Shown here piece after piece: positions 47,262 through 59,972 of a stretch of DNA of 64,000 nt. Source of the stretch: Saccopteryx bilineata (lineage: Eukaryota > Chordata > Mammalia > Chiroptera > Emballonuridae); contig NC_089495.1 of the NCBI RefSeq assembly GCF_036850765.1, positions 66,502,410 to 66,566,409 of the forward strand, in the 5' to 3' direction. The notes under the pieces are model-generated. The model had not been told where the DNA came from, did no database searches, and was given only the letters and a program-made list of their open reading frames with translations. How positions within the stretch are numbered: position 1 is the first letter of the stretch; every line of letters starts with the position of its first letter. The position numbers and the translations under genes are program-made.

Positions 47262-47269
47262 GGTAGGCA
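47262..47269 (+). promoter_or_regulatory. miR-24-1* (miR-189) seed site, var321-equivalent position
   Basis: GTAGGCA (47263-47269) is complementary to miRNA positions 2-8. The G at 47262 faces the miRNA U at position 9, a G:U wobble. This is the arrangement described for the human SLITRK1 3' UTR site where the Tourette-associated var321 changes that G to A. The site lies 662 bases after the stop here, close to the reported +689 in human. Confidence 0.8.
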
Positions 47270-48047
47270 GTTCAGAAAGTATGTTTACTGTGAAAAAAAA
47301 TTAAGTTTTTATTTAAGACATTTGCATGACTAGTCATCAGTTCATTTTATGAGTTAAAAATGTATTTTGTTGAGAGACGTTTTATGGGTTGTTTTAGATT
47401 CGTCCTTTTATTTTGATGGTGATTCATTTTGAAGGGGGAATATTTTTCTATACGTATCCAATAAGGCCTTCCATCTGAATGTAAAATAAGTACCCATGAT
47501 TTCTATTATAGTATCAGTGTGATTATTTAAAAAAAACAAAGAAAAGATTTTGAGGCAGTTAAGCATGACCAATTAATGTCACTCTAGTGCTTAGGCTGCG
47601 ATCTTATGGTAGCAATTCTGTGCTGGTGTAAATCTTACTTACAAAGTAGGAAAAAAGAACCGAGGAAGCACGTGAAACTAACTAATTCTATTCGAGGATT
47701 TTATAATGGCATATTTTTTCAGTATTAAAGTGAAAATGTTTTCAACTCTGGGTCTTTACATTTTTCCAGCTTCATATTTGCAACTGGTAAATTGGATTTG
47801 CGGTGGAAGGGATGGGGGAGGTGGACGGTTGGGGGTGGATCCCAAGAGCAACTTTAAGGCTCTTCCTCTAATCCTTTTACTTAGCTTTTTACCTTTGACC
47901 TAGCGCCCTTCCCCCTCCATCTCCTCCCGGACTGTTCCAGTTTTTCCTGTGGATTAAGTAAAGGTCTTCCCCCAACAACGCCCGCCCCTTTTCTTCCCCC
48001 CTTTCTTTATGCGGCAGTGAATCTCTTTATTAATACTGGAAATCGCT

Positions 48048-48100
48048 CCTGCTGCTTCTGCTTCTGCTGCTGCTGCTGTTGTTGCTGCTGCTGCTGCTGC
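48048..48100 (+). repeat. CTG-rich trinucleotide tract in SLITRK1 3' UTR
   Basis: Interrupted (CTG)n with CTT and TTG interruptions, ending in five uninterrupted CTG units before CAAACACTGCAG. In RNA this would be a CUG-rich hairpin-forming segment. Confidence 0.85.
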
Positions 48101-48786
48101 AAACACTGCAGATATGTTAAGGATGTTGGTAAAGATTTGATTTAATTGACTCTGCCTAGATCGGTCTCATTAAACTGAGTGGAAATTTCAGTGGTCAGCA
48201 CTCTTCAATGAAAGACAGCCTTAATGACTGGCATTTGAGATGCTGCTGGCGTTTTGAATTCAACATCTGCTGAAAACGGTAAAACTAATTAATGCCCACC
48301 CACAATCCCCGCCCCAGCAACTGCATACTGAAATTTGTTAAGACACTCATATTTATGGAAATCAATCATTATCTTAAAGAAGTGTTTCCTATAATTCAGA
48401 TTTCTGGTTGTGACCCAGTAATTTACAAGAAAAGCATTGAATTATTTAAATTTTATAAGCCAATGTAACTCTGGCCTCAATCATATTTCTCTGGGATTTC
48501 TAAGCGGTCTATACTGTCAGCAGTTAAAGGACAAAAAGCAAACAGAACTACACAAATTGATGGGGTCTGCATTCCACCACATATCCACCACTGAAAAGTG
48601 TTAAGACTGCAGACCACAGAGTAAGAAAATAAAAAATATAGCATTGTAAATCAGCCCATGAAAAGTCCCCAGAGCAGTTGTAAGAAGATTTGCCTTCTAG
48701 AACTCATATTCTAAAGAGAAGTAATTTCCCAGAACAGTGATACAATGATGTTCTGGAATATGTATTATTTATTTTAATGCTTTTTA

Positions 48787-48792
48787 AATAAA
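48787..48792 (+). terminator. Candidate distal polyadenylation signal of SLITRK1
   Basis: AATAAA with T/G-rich sequence about 60 bp downstream. Position gives a 3' UTR of about 2.2 kb. Confidence 0.5.
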
Positions 48793-48810
48793 ATCTTTAT
48801 TATAAACCAT

Positions 48811-51800
48811 GACTATTCCTAAGGCCATTCATCATTTTTTCTCTCTTGATTCTTTTGTTTGTGGACTACATTTCATAATGGTGAAATTGTAACCTACAAA
48901 TTTTATGGGTTGCTTTTTTAATTTATTTACTGTTCATAGGAAGGCCTTAGTTACTTTTATGGAAAGTAGAAGTGGATTCCTGGTAAGCGATGGACATAGT
49001 TATTTGTGATGGAAAAGTTGGGGAAGGGGTAGAGTCATGTATTTAACAATATTATGACCTTAAGGAGGCAAAGAAATATGGCAGATATTCTAAGTCTCTG
49101 GTGGAAAGTGAAAACTAACAAAAGATACCTACTGAAGCATGGTAGTAATTTTTAAAACTGATACATAATTAGTCTAAGTCAGGAAACTAAAAGTTCTTAT
49201 AGATAGTATGCACAGGGACAAGAACCTTTCTTCATAATAGTTAAAAAGAAATTACAATATTATATACAAGGTTAAAGGTGTAACATTTTAAAAATATTAG
49301 CTTTAATGGTTTTTGAGTAGTCATTGTGTACTAGGCATGTAGTAAGTGGTTCACATAATTATTTAATTTAACCATCACAACCATAGAATAATTTAATAAT
49401 ATATTGCTATTTCCATTATACCAATGAGAACATTGAGGCTTAAGGAGAATAAGCAATAAGTCAATTCTTACCTGATAATAGTAAAGCTGGATTTAAACTT
49501 CAACAACTCATTCTATGAATGGAGTAGTCATATATATTGACCTGATGACCTTTTAAAGAAGGCTACTCTTTCACATATATTTATATGTAAAAATATATTA
49601 TAAAAAAATTAAGAGCCCAAGTTGTGTCTTGAGTTGTATTTGTGGCCCTTTGTATAAACAGTATGTCTTGCAGCAAAAGAAAATTGCCCTACATTTAGAA
49701 GAGACAACTTTAGTGTTTTCTCCAAAGGTGTATAAGAAAACAACATATACAAAAAATATGACTATGCTATATACATTTATGAATCATAGACATTTATATC
49801 ATTAAATCTAAATTATCTATACATTGATTCTAAAATATTAGAATCATTAAATGTTTTATTATATAATACATGATAAAATTTATGTAGAAATGATGTCCAA
49901 TGATTCATATAAAATATACATTATTTAGACAATGTTTTATTTATATTGATAAGTTTCCCTGCCACAATTATGTATATAAACTTTTATAAATGTATATATT
50001 AGTTTGGTTTCAAGGATACATAATACATTTGACCTCACCAGATAGCTATCATTTAGATATGGTTAGCTTCATTTTCGTTTTTTCTTTACATAAAATGCTC
50101 ACAACTATAGTTGCCATTTGCTTTAGTTGAGATATCTTGTTTCCAGTTAAACCACCTTTTCACTCTTCAATGAAAAGAAATTTTAGTTGTGTCAGATGGA
50201 AAAGGAGGACAGAAAAAGATATCTTGTTTAGTTCCATTGCTTCAAAGAAGTAATAACTTCTGTGACTGCTGCTATGAGTATCTTAGAATTTAAGTTATAA
50301 GAATTTATTGATTATCCATTTTTACATGTTTACCAAGGAAAAAGCTAGAATAGTTTATCTAATATTTCCATAACAGAATTTTTTTTATAAAAAACAGTAT
50401 TTATATCAGATGTAATTAGAATTAGCAGGTATTTTAGTAAGTATTGAAATTATACTGATAATTCTAAAAATAGTTTATTAATACAGCTTTTTCTAAGTTG
50501 CTAATAATGTTATTTGGTATGTGCACAGAGATGGATAAATTTGCAAGATGAACACAGAAGTATATGTTTTCAGTGTGTTGGTAGAATATTAAGTGTTTTC
50601 TAATGCTGTTCACCTAGCTAACTTATGAATACTATTTTTATTTGTATTCTTATTTGAAGAAAAATGAAAATATAAAATGTGCTAAAAATTAATTTTAGCA
50701 TGTATTATCTTTTGGTTCATTTTCTCTTTTATTTCAGTCTATTCCAAATGCAACATATTACTTTATTTTTAAAAGATAAATTATGTATAATGTCAACAGG
50801 TACAAGAAATACATACTCAAAAATTTTCTTATATCATTTGTTTCAATATGGCATTAAAACAAAAAACAAAAGAATAAAATAAATAAGATTCATATAATTC
50901 CCTGGAATTTTTTTCATCTATAACGTTGTCAAAAATATTATTATAAAAAGTAACAGACACAGAGCAATGACTTTTTGGTGTTGAAACTTAAAGAAAGGCC
51001 ACTAGATAGTCTTATGAAAGCACAAGTAATAACAATTCTTTAAATTGAACCAATATGGACCCTGTTGTAGACTATTTAAATATGGTTGGGTTTCAGAAAA
51101 TAACAAATAGTTAAGATAACAACAAATTAAGTTTTTAACAATTAAAATTTTATAATAAAATGGACCACTGAAAAAAATTGTCTTAAATACTGAAACACAG
51201 TATAACTCTTTGGTCTCAATTGACTGGCAGTTTCTGTTTATTGGCTTAAACCTCAATTATCTAATTTTTACTCTTCTCCTTTTATTTACTTGCTAAATAT
51301 ATAACGTGCTTGAATTAATATATTTTCTACTTGAACTTTGCAAAATGCTTACAGGAGGAGAATTATTTAAAAGTTTAAACCATTTTGAATGAGTTAGAAC
51401 TTCAATGTTCAATTGGCAACAAAAATTGGCAATTGCTACATGAAAAATATTGTGGAAATTCTGCTGGGAAAAGAAAATAAGGCAGTTCTAACCTCAAGAG
51501 AGTTTATGACCTACAAAGATGAGATATATACATCATTGTAATTATAGAATTGTACATCCGTGATAATTTTTAAAGCCTGCCACTAGAATTTTGTGCTTCT
51601 TTGAAGTATGTTATGTTTTTGGTCCCTTTTATTTTGGTCCCTAGAAAAAGTGCATTTGTCAACATCAGTTTTATTAGCTACTATGCAAATAGTTAAAAAT
51701 CTTAAAACAGTATTTTGAAATGAAATATATACTTTAAATACTTTGCTAGTTTCATTTTTTCTTTTGCAAAATAGGAGAAATGTCTATTTTTAAATTCAGT

Positions 51801-53949
51801 AAGAGTTTTCTGACATCATTTTTAAAAGAATCAAGCAAACTAGATTTTATCCCATCAAGTACCAATAAATGATAATTTTTCAATTTTGAGAAATCTAATA
51901 TAAGTTTTAAAAAACCAAATAAAATATTTTATGGCATCATAAACATTTCAGAAAAGTTCTCTCTAGAAATTTAACTTTGATATGTGTTTATATTATATAT
52001 AAAATAGATTACAGAAACTTTATAATATATACTTTCACAATTTTACTATAAAGGTAATAACCCCCTAGCCATTTCCTGTTTAGTAAAATCTAATATTTAA
52101 TTACTTAGAAGTCTGTTCCAGATGTGCAAGCCCAATAGTTTAACAAACAGAAACCAATAAGCAAAACCATGCATGTGTCATTTCTACGCCTTATTTGATT
52201 TGCTTCTAACTCCATTTCTTTCCTTGGCAGAAAAATACAGGAAGGAAACATGTTCAACTGCAGCCTATCAATATAAAAGGTCAATACATAGTGAAAAATG
52301 AGAAATGCCTCAAGTATAGATAAGTGGTAAATCTATAGTGCTTTCAATGAGGCAATCTTTGCCTCTTACAAAAGGGGGGATGAGTGGGAAAGGGTCACTA
52401 TTACTTTAAAAAATGATGGCTCTTACTAGATTTTGTTGTATTCATTGTGTCAATTTTTTTTAAATCAATATATTTTTTAACATTTCCAGACTGCATATGA
52501 TATGAGAAAGTAATACTCATTATTTTGATAGTAATATGATTTAAGTAGCATTGTATGTACACATGAAGAACATTTTCCTATAAAATAATTGGGTTAAAAA
52601 ATAGTGAATTAATTTGAAACAATGCCATTTTCTACATGTTATAGTAGTATCTACCTTTTTTACTCACTATTTATATTTATTAAAATAATTTTATTTTTAT
52701 AAGTAATTCTACATGACTAAATTATTACATCTAAAGTATTTTGTTATATATTAAATGATATCACCTGATAATTGTTTGCTAATTTCTGTTTGGTTAAATA
52801 ATATTTGTAGCTAATCTGATTTAGTTGTGAGTTAACTTTACTTAATTAGACACATTGAGCACTGGCTTGTGTTTTGGTGGCCATACAATAAATGGGTGAG
52901 TATGGCTTTGTTATTATGCAGTTGGTAATTTACATTAGTAAACTTTTCAAGGTTCCTAAATAATGAGTCTAAATTGGTTTAGCCCATTATCTGTTGCATC
53001 TAAAGGGAATAAAATTACCAAAGCAAAGCGCTTAATGCTGTTAATTACTTTTTCCTAAACTACTAAGTATTTTTCAGTGTCTCAATACTTTAAGGGAAGT
53101 TTAACCATTTTTTTTTCTTGGTAAGAAATGTTACATTTTTAAAATTTTTCAGCAAAACTTTGGATGACATTTGCATTTGTCACTGAAATGGTCAGCTCTC
53201 CAACAATCAGATTTCATGTTACAGATGGTGTTTTGTATAATTAGACATTAAGACATAAGAAGCAGAATATTCCAGGAGGGTATTACATCTTATGGTATAG
53301 TATTATGAAGAATAAGATTTGGAGCCAAAAAACTAACAGCTGGAAACAGCAATAATCCCTCAGAAATGAATTACATAAAATTTCATGTTACTATTTTAAC
53401 TTAAAATTTATAATGTCAAATTAAGAAGAAAATCAGAACAGAGCACTTTTGAACATTATTTGCATAATTACAAAATCACTTATTGACAGCCACAACTATT
53501 TACTGCAGTGTTTTTTACAATATAGAACATATTTTTCAGCATTTTTACAAGAATAGCTAATATGATGCCTATTAAATTAATATCTCTGCAAGTTCAATTC
53601 ACACACTTGGTGAATAATCACATCTATAGACTAGAAATAAAATTATTGTCTTTTGTAATTATTATTATTTTTAAATTTATAATATCTTACACCAGTATGA
53701 CAAAAATAAAATCTCAGACCATTTATTTGTTGGCTATTAGACAATGATTGAGAAATAGTTTGACTGCAAACTTTATAATATTGTATTCTTTCAGACTAAT
53801 ATAATTGTCAGTATAAGTATCACCTACCTGGAGGCATTTCAAGGAGGCAATATAGTCTTTGGTGTCAGTGGGATTCAATTTAAGTCAAGTTCAGTAAACA
53901 AAAACAAAGAAAAAGAAAGAAAAGAAAACAACTGGGGTTGATAAAAATT
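48811..53949. other. SINE-free downstream flank of SLITRK1
   Basis: No bat-specific SINE, no recognisable L1 and no gene; only a MIR at 49316-49500. Several stretches have homeodomain-type TAATTA/ATTAATTA cores, notably 52840-53100. Possible neural enhancer landscape, not provable from sequence alone. Confidence 0.45.
49316..49500 (+). repeat. MIR SINE
   Basis: Ancient mammalian MIR: 'TGTGTACTAGGCATGTAGTA', 'ATTTAATTTAACCATCACAA', 'CCAATGAGAACATTGAGGCT' and 'AAAGCTGGATTTAAACTTC' follow the consensus order. Confidence 0.85.
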
Positions 53950-53959
53950 TTACTTTGCA

Positions 53960-54880
53960 ATCAAAGTAACACATATTCATTGATCACCTTCTGTATACCA
54001 GGCATGTATATAGAGGTTCTAAACTAAAGCCTAACAGAAGAGACCAGATTACTCCTCATCTATATTACATTCTGTAGGCGATTAAAGAAAACTAAGCAAA
54101 AATATTAGTTAAAATAAACTTGTAAAATAAAAAGCAATGAATAAAATAAAGTGGGAAAGGGGTGATGTTATTTATTTAAGGTAGTCATGGAAGTCCTCTC
54201 TTGAGGAGACGATTCATGATCTGAGTGAAAAATGAGACAATTACTTGATGATTAGGAGCAAGAGGGTGCCTGACAAATAAACAAGTATAAAATAGCTTAA
54301 GTTACAATTGTACATGGGCTGTTTATGGATTAGGAAGAAGGTGAGAATAGCTGTTATTTGATATAGGCAGAAATGAAGTTGGAGAAGAAGCAAAAAAGCA
54401 GACAGATAATGCTGTATAAGCCATAGCATGCAATTCAGATTTTAGTATAAGAGAGTTTTAAACAGCGAAGTGATATGATCCAAATAGTATATACTTAAGT
54501 AGCCATTTCAGCTTTCTTAGTGAAAGTCAATTATAGAGTGCAAAAGTGGACGGCAAGGAGCTGCAGTTGCAGAGCTTGGGATCTGGGACAGAAGTGTTGG
54601 TAGAAGGAGAAAGGGATAGTAAAGTTTTGGTGTCTAAAATAACTCTTTATTGGAGCAGAGGTGAGAGTGAAGGAGAGAGAAAATAGTCATATGTATTTTC
54701 TTTATCAGTTAACTTGGTGGTGGATTTTATTGAGAAGGAAAGGATAAACAGGTTTTAGATTATAGTTAGTTTGAACATGTTCACTTTGAGATGCCTGTTT
54801 ACATATTCTGGGTAGGCTATTGGACATGTAAATATGAAATTCATGGAGATCTTAGGGAAGAATATATAGAAATGGAATTC
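53960..54880 (-). repeat. L2-class LINE remnant
   Basis: 'TTCATTGATCACCTTCTGTA' then 'TACCAGGCATGTATATAGAG' is the reverse of the L2 3' end. Later blocks ('GGTAGTCATGGAAGTCCTCT', 'AGCGAAGTGATATGATCC', 'GTTCACTTTGAGATGCCTGT') match a common ancient mammalian repeat continuing from it. Heavily decayed; strand and family from memory. Confidence 0.55.
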
Positions 54881-56427
54881 GTCATTAGTCCTTTATTGAT
54901 GGCTCCATTTTTATAAAATATATACTCTACTTTCAAAGAAAATGTATTAACCATTGATTAAATTTTTTTATTTTAGAAACAACTTATATAGGAAATGCAT
55001 AAAACAACTTATATAGCAAAAGTTATATATCTTTTATGTATACATTTTCCCTTGAACCAGAAGACTGTATGCAAAACCTAGCAAAATATTTATTGATAAA
55101 AATCAACTGGAAACAGAAACAATAGTGAGGAAAAGAGATTTTAAAAAGCTTGTGACATAGAGCAGCAAATATAAATTTTAAATTGAAATGCTTCATTGTT
55201 TTAGTCAGTTAATTTCTGAACTAGAAGGAAACAATCTTATTCATTGCCAGTGACAAAAGACTTAACTTTATTTTTTACCCAAGTGGAAAGATTTCTGTTG
55301 AAAGAAGATTTACTTTAGTAATCAATAATAAAAATGAGAATCCGACCATTCTTATTTGGTAGTTACTGAAATGCCCCTCCCCCCTTTTCTTTACCTTTTA
55401 TTTTACTCTTGTCTATAAGTTATCTTAAAACCCTGGCCCATCTTGGTGTTTAGTTCAACCCCTGTGTAGACAGCACAGTAACAAAATTTTTATGTTTTCT
55501 TCACACAACCATTTAATCCACATCATTCAGCTCACCATCACTGTCTCTAATCCCTAACAACCTAAGTGTAATTGAACTTAATCTTCTAAGTAAGTTGTGA
55601 TTACTTTTCATTTTATTTTAGTCCTGCTGCAATTCAGAAATTCATTTTGGACATTGTACAAGAATAGTTTTCCCATTTCAAAAGGCTTTGAGTGGCTTCA
55701 GTTCTTCCTGTATATGTGTAATGCTATGTTGTAAATACTCAGCTTATTTTTAAAAGGAAAATTAAAAACTGCTGAGAGCTCTGCTTAGTTCTCCACAGCA
55801 CAGCTTCATGGTGCTACAGAGTTCAGAGTTTTTGAAGTCATATTTTGAGTTCACAGCCATGAACCTGCAGTCAGAAGGCCTTAAGTCTGGTGATTTTAGG
55901 TAAGATTCTTAATTCTTGTGAATCCCAATTTTTATACTTAAAATGAGACTGTTAAACTAAAATCAAAAGGTCAGAAAAACATTTTTTCTTATGGGTCAGA
56001 TAATAAATATTTTAGGCTTTGTGTACTGAGATGCAAAATCTGGGATATTAGGTAGATATCATGTACTGTATATACATATTATATATATATGTATAAAACA
56101 AGAGAGAAAACAAATTTCAAAAATCTGTGTTGACAGAATTAAAACTTTAAAGACACTGAAATTGAATTTGATAAATTTTTAATGTCACCAAATATTTTTT
56201 TTAATTTTTTTAAGTATTTAAAAATGTAGAAACAAGTCTTAGCTCACAAGCTACATGAAAAAAAGAGCAGTTCTGTACAAAGTAGATTACCAATTCCTAA
56301 ACTATGTTAAATTCTTTCTATAAAGTTCAAATGAAGTGTTTATTATATATTCAATAAAATATCTCAAAATATTTTGCCTTATGCAAATGATATAGAATTT
56401 AAAAAATTATACAGGATATTTGTCCAA
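54881..56427. other. AT-rich intergenic DNA
   Basis: No gene or confident repeat. Short (AT) run near 56078-56092. Confidence 0.45.
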
Positions 56428-56762
56428 GTTTTTTTTTGTTTGTTTGTTTTTGTGACAGAGAGAAAGAGAGACAGAGAGAAGGACAGATAGGGACAGACAG
56501 ACAGGAAGGGAGAGAGATGAGAAGCATCAATTCTTCGTTGCAGCACCTTAGTTGTTCATTGATTGTTTTCTCATATGTGCCTTGACCGTGGGGCTACAGC
56601 AGACTGAGTGACCCCTTGCTCAAGCCAGTGACCTTGGACTTAAGCTGTTGAGCCTTGCTCAAACCAGAAAAGCCCGCACTGAAGCTTGCGACCTTGGGGT
56701 TTGAACCTGGGTCCTCCATGTTCCAGTCTGCACCTTACCCACTGCACCACCTCCTGGTCAGG
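56428..56762 (-). mobile_element. Rhin-type SINE
   Basis: Minus-strand copy: 'GACAGACAGACAGGAAGGGAG', 'TGTTCATTGATTGTTTTCTC', 'CAAGCCAGTGACCTTGGAC' and an inverted head ending 'CACCTCCTGGTCAGGC'. First young SINE after the SLITRK1 domain. Confidence 0.93.
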
Positions 56763-56778
56763 CTAATTTATCCATTTA

Positions 56779-56971
56779 TTTTTTTTTTCTTGATTTGAGA
56801 GAGAGAAATAGAGAGAGAGAGAGAGAGAGAGAGAAGTAAACATCAACTTGCTGCTCTACCTATTTATGCATTTATTGCTTGATTCTTTGTATGTGCATTG
56901 ACCAGGATCAAACCTGCAAACTTGGGGGTATCCAGACGACACTCTAAACAACTGAGCTACCCGGCTGGGTC
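56779..56971 (-). mobile_element. Classic VES-type SINE
   Basis: Minus strand: (GA)n, 'CAACTTGCTGCTCTACCTAT', 'TTGACCAGGATCAAACCTGC' and inverted head 'AACTGAGCTACCCGGCTGGG'. Confidence 0.88.
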
Positions 56972-57149
56972 TACTCTTCTTTTAAATCTCTACATTTAGC
57001 TGCTTTTAGCTAATCTATAGAAGTGGGGGAATATAAAGCATCAAGATGTGACAAAATGGCTTAATATAACAAATTTTTTTGTTTTGTTTTTTGCAAAAGA
57101 TGCAGTATTTAAACTTTTTAAATAGCAGTATGGTAACAAATGTATTTTT

Positions 57150-57532
57150 TTTTCTTTTTCTGAAGCTGGAAATGGGGAGAGACAGTCAGATAGACTCCCG
57201 CATGCGCCGACCAGGATCCACCCGGCACGCCCACCAGGGGCGACACTCCGCCCACCAGGGGGCGGTGCTCTGCCCCTCCTGGGAGTCGCTCTGCTGCGAC
57301 CAGAGCCACTCCAGCCCCTGGGGCAGAGGCCAAGGAGCCATCCCCAGCGCCCGGGCCATCCTGCTCCAATGGAGCCTCGCTGCGGGAGGGGAAGAGAGAG
57401 ACAGAGAGGAAGGAGAGGGGGAGGAGTAGAGAAGCAAATGGGCGCTTCTCCTGTGTGCCCTGGCTGGGAATTGAATCCGGGACTTCTGCACGCCAGGCCG
57501 ATGCTCTACCACTGAGCAAACCGGCCAGGGCC
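57150..57532 (-). mobile_element. Long VES SINE, young copy 4
   Basis: Perfect 18-bp target duplication GGTAACAAATGTATTTTT (57132-57149 and 57533-57550). The body contains CCACCAGGGGGCG (57252-57264, + strand) and a one-base-shorter CCACCAGGGGCG (57231-57242). Lacks the YY1-like cores of copies 2 and 3. Confidence 0.95.
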
Positions 57533-57550
57533 GGTAACAAATGTATTTTT

Positions 57551-59444
57551 AATGCTAGCATGTGAACAGAGATTTTAGCAGAAATAATACTGTATTTCTT
57601 AGTGCCTCAAGTTACACATGTAATGAAGACATGCTATACAGCCAACCCATTGTTTATTTGTTTGTTTGTTTAAAGAAATAAATCAGAGAGTTTGTCTTTC
57701 CAACATCTTAGAAAATGAGTAAGGAACATTTTGCCTTTTTGCTGCTTCCAGGGTAACCAATAGAACTGCAAAGGGAATTCAGACTACTGCTAAAATCAAT
57801 TATATAATTGGAACAACTACTTGATTTGCTTTTCAAGATTCTGTATTAGTTGCATACCAGGAACCACAGCTCTTTTTGATCAGCATAACACCTATCTATA
57901 AGTGCATCTATAATATAATAATATTGTTGCTACTTACTGTGAGAGTACTAATAATTTATCCTATTCTTTTGGAAGGCAATTCATTTTGCCTTCCAAAGCC
58001 AAAAGTAAAGTCAGCTTTCCCTGTCGAAATATATTTGCTTAGAATGGAAACATGCTTTTCTCCATCAAACTACTTACAATATAATCTGGTTTATGACTTC
58101 GTTGTTTATAGAACTGTAGTTCATGATTCCAAAACCCCCAAAAATATTAAACTGTAACCAAACAATTTCTTGATTTTAAAATTGGAGAAATACAGCATCA
58201 AACAACTTAATAACTGATAACACTTAGGACTTCACTAATTTGAAGAAACACCCTGAATCTCTGAGGGAAATGTATAATATATAATGTTTTCCACACTTAT
58301 TGACCTCAGAAACCACTACCCTTCTGTCACTCACTACCCTTTATATTTTTTTGTTTTCAGAACACTTACTTAAAATTGCAGGGCAGAAAAGATAATTGCC
58401 AGATGTACTTAATTTAGGAAGGGCAAAAAAAGATATTTGGATCTAGAAAACTGCATTCATAGTGGTCTCAAATAATAGACTTAGAGCCAATCACTTATGA
58501 AAGAAAATCAATAATTCATAGACATAATAATAATAAAACAAAAAGAGAAATCATTGCATGTATTTCCTATGGCTTTCAGACTTGTCTAAGCTCAATGGTG
58601 TGCCATTTATGACAAAGGGCTTGGCCTTTCTTCAATTGTGCCATCTGTTGAAGCACAGGATAGATGACTACTTCATGACCTAGTAGTTCAAAATAGCTCA
58701 TGTTTCAGGAAAAATGGAACACTCCATCTAACAAATTTTCTCAATCCAATTTTGAAATATTTGTTTGTTTAGCCTTGTTTCATGGGAATAAAATTAGTTG
58801 GAATTTAAAATAGTGTACAATTCAAAGTTACCCCAATCCCACTTTTATTTAATGAGTTGTCTTTTCCATATATAGACTTTATAAACCTAACAAATAAAAT
58901 ATTACTAATGAAAACTTGAGAGTCTATAACTGATTAGTATGCAGTTCCTTAAATCTGGAACTGGGTGACTTTCTTACCTAACTTTATAATCAAGTTTATT
59001 TTCTCTAATTTGTGTGTTAAAATGCTGATTGATTTTCCATCTGAACTTATCAGTAGGGCCATAGTTAATGATACAAAAGGTCAATTTGTTCTTATTTGGT
59101 ACTGTTTGTGGAATCAATAAGCAAATTATGCTTGTTGAAAGATTACACCTCCCACCTTCTTTCAAAATAATTTATACCTATGATTATAGTGATAAATAGA
59201 TATCATTGAACATTTGAAAATATGTACCCTTTAGATTCTGTTGTTGTTTTAAGTTCCTTTGAAGCAGGGCTCATGACTTAATGTATCTTTTATCTTCCTT
59301 TCTCATTGGGAAAGTAATGGATGATTAATATTTTTAATTAAATTAACAGTTATAATATTATATACTTTTATGCTAAATATGGCTGCAAAAATGCCATTTC
59401 CTGCAAAATGGCAAGGAAAAATCATTTTTTTGTTCTTTTTTTAT
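57551..59444. other. AT-rich intergenic DNA
   Basis: No gene, RNA or confident repeat. Confidence 0.45.
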
Positions 59445-59972
59445 TAAATTTAATGGGGTGACATTGATAAATCAGGGTACATATGTTCAGAGAAAACATC
59501 TCTAGGTTATTTTGACACTTGATTATGCTGCATTCCCATCACCCAAAGTCCAATTGTCTTCTGTCACCTTCTAACTGGTTTTCTTTGTGCCCCTCTCCTC
59601 CACTCCCCATAACCACCACGCTCTTGTCATTGTCTCTGAGTCTCATTTTTATGTCCCATCTATGTATGGAATCATATAATTCTTAGTTTTTTCTGATTTA
59701 CTTATTTTGCTCTGTATAATGTTATCAAGGTCCATCCATGTTGTTGAAAATGATCTGATGTCATCATTTTTTATGGCTGAGTAGTATTCCATAGTATATA
59801 TGGACCAAAGCTTTTTAATCGACTTGTCCACTGACGGACACTTGGGCTGTTTCTAGATCTTCGCTATTGTGAACAATACTGCCATAAACATGGGGGTGCA
59901 TCTCTCCTTTTGAAACAGTGCTATGGTGTTCTTGGGGTATATTCCTAAAAGTGAGATAGCTGGGTCAAAAGA
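59445..59972 (-). repeat. 5'-truncated antisense L1 (3' UTR and ORF2 end)
   Basis: The minus strand of 59649-59831 still reads as the end of L1 ORF2 protein, with the hallmark 'YTMEYYSAIKNDDI' followed by 'DLDNIIQSKISKSEKTKNYM'. The + strand shows 'GGTCCATCCATGTTGTTG' and 'AACATGGGGGTGCATCTCTC'. Younger than the other L1 pieces here but truncated, so it cannot move. Confidence 0.88.

Larger units (their letters stand above)
46601..48810 (+). other. SLITRK1: SLITRK1 3' UTR (predicted)
   Basis: About 2.2 kb from the TAA to a polyadenylation signal at 48787-48792, followed by TG-rich sequence ('GATTCTTTTGTTTGTGG'), in line with the roughly 5-kb single-exon mRNA of the human gene. Earlier AATAAA hexamers at 46695-46700 and 47049-47054 could give shorter forms. 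Contains a miR-24-1* seed match (47263-47269) and a CTG-rich tract (48048-48100). End point inferred. Confidence 0.6.

Noticed and set aside
59649..59831. Small protein-coding gene on the minus strand
   Set aside because: Sequence is the C-terminus of L1 ORF2 protein in a 5'-truncated L1.
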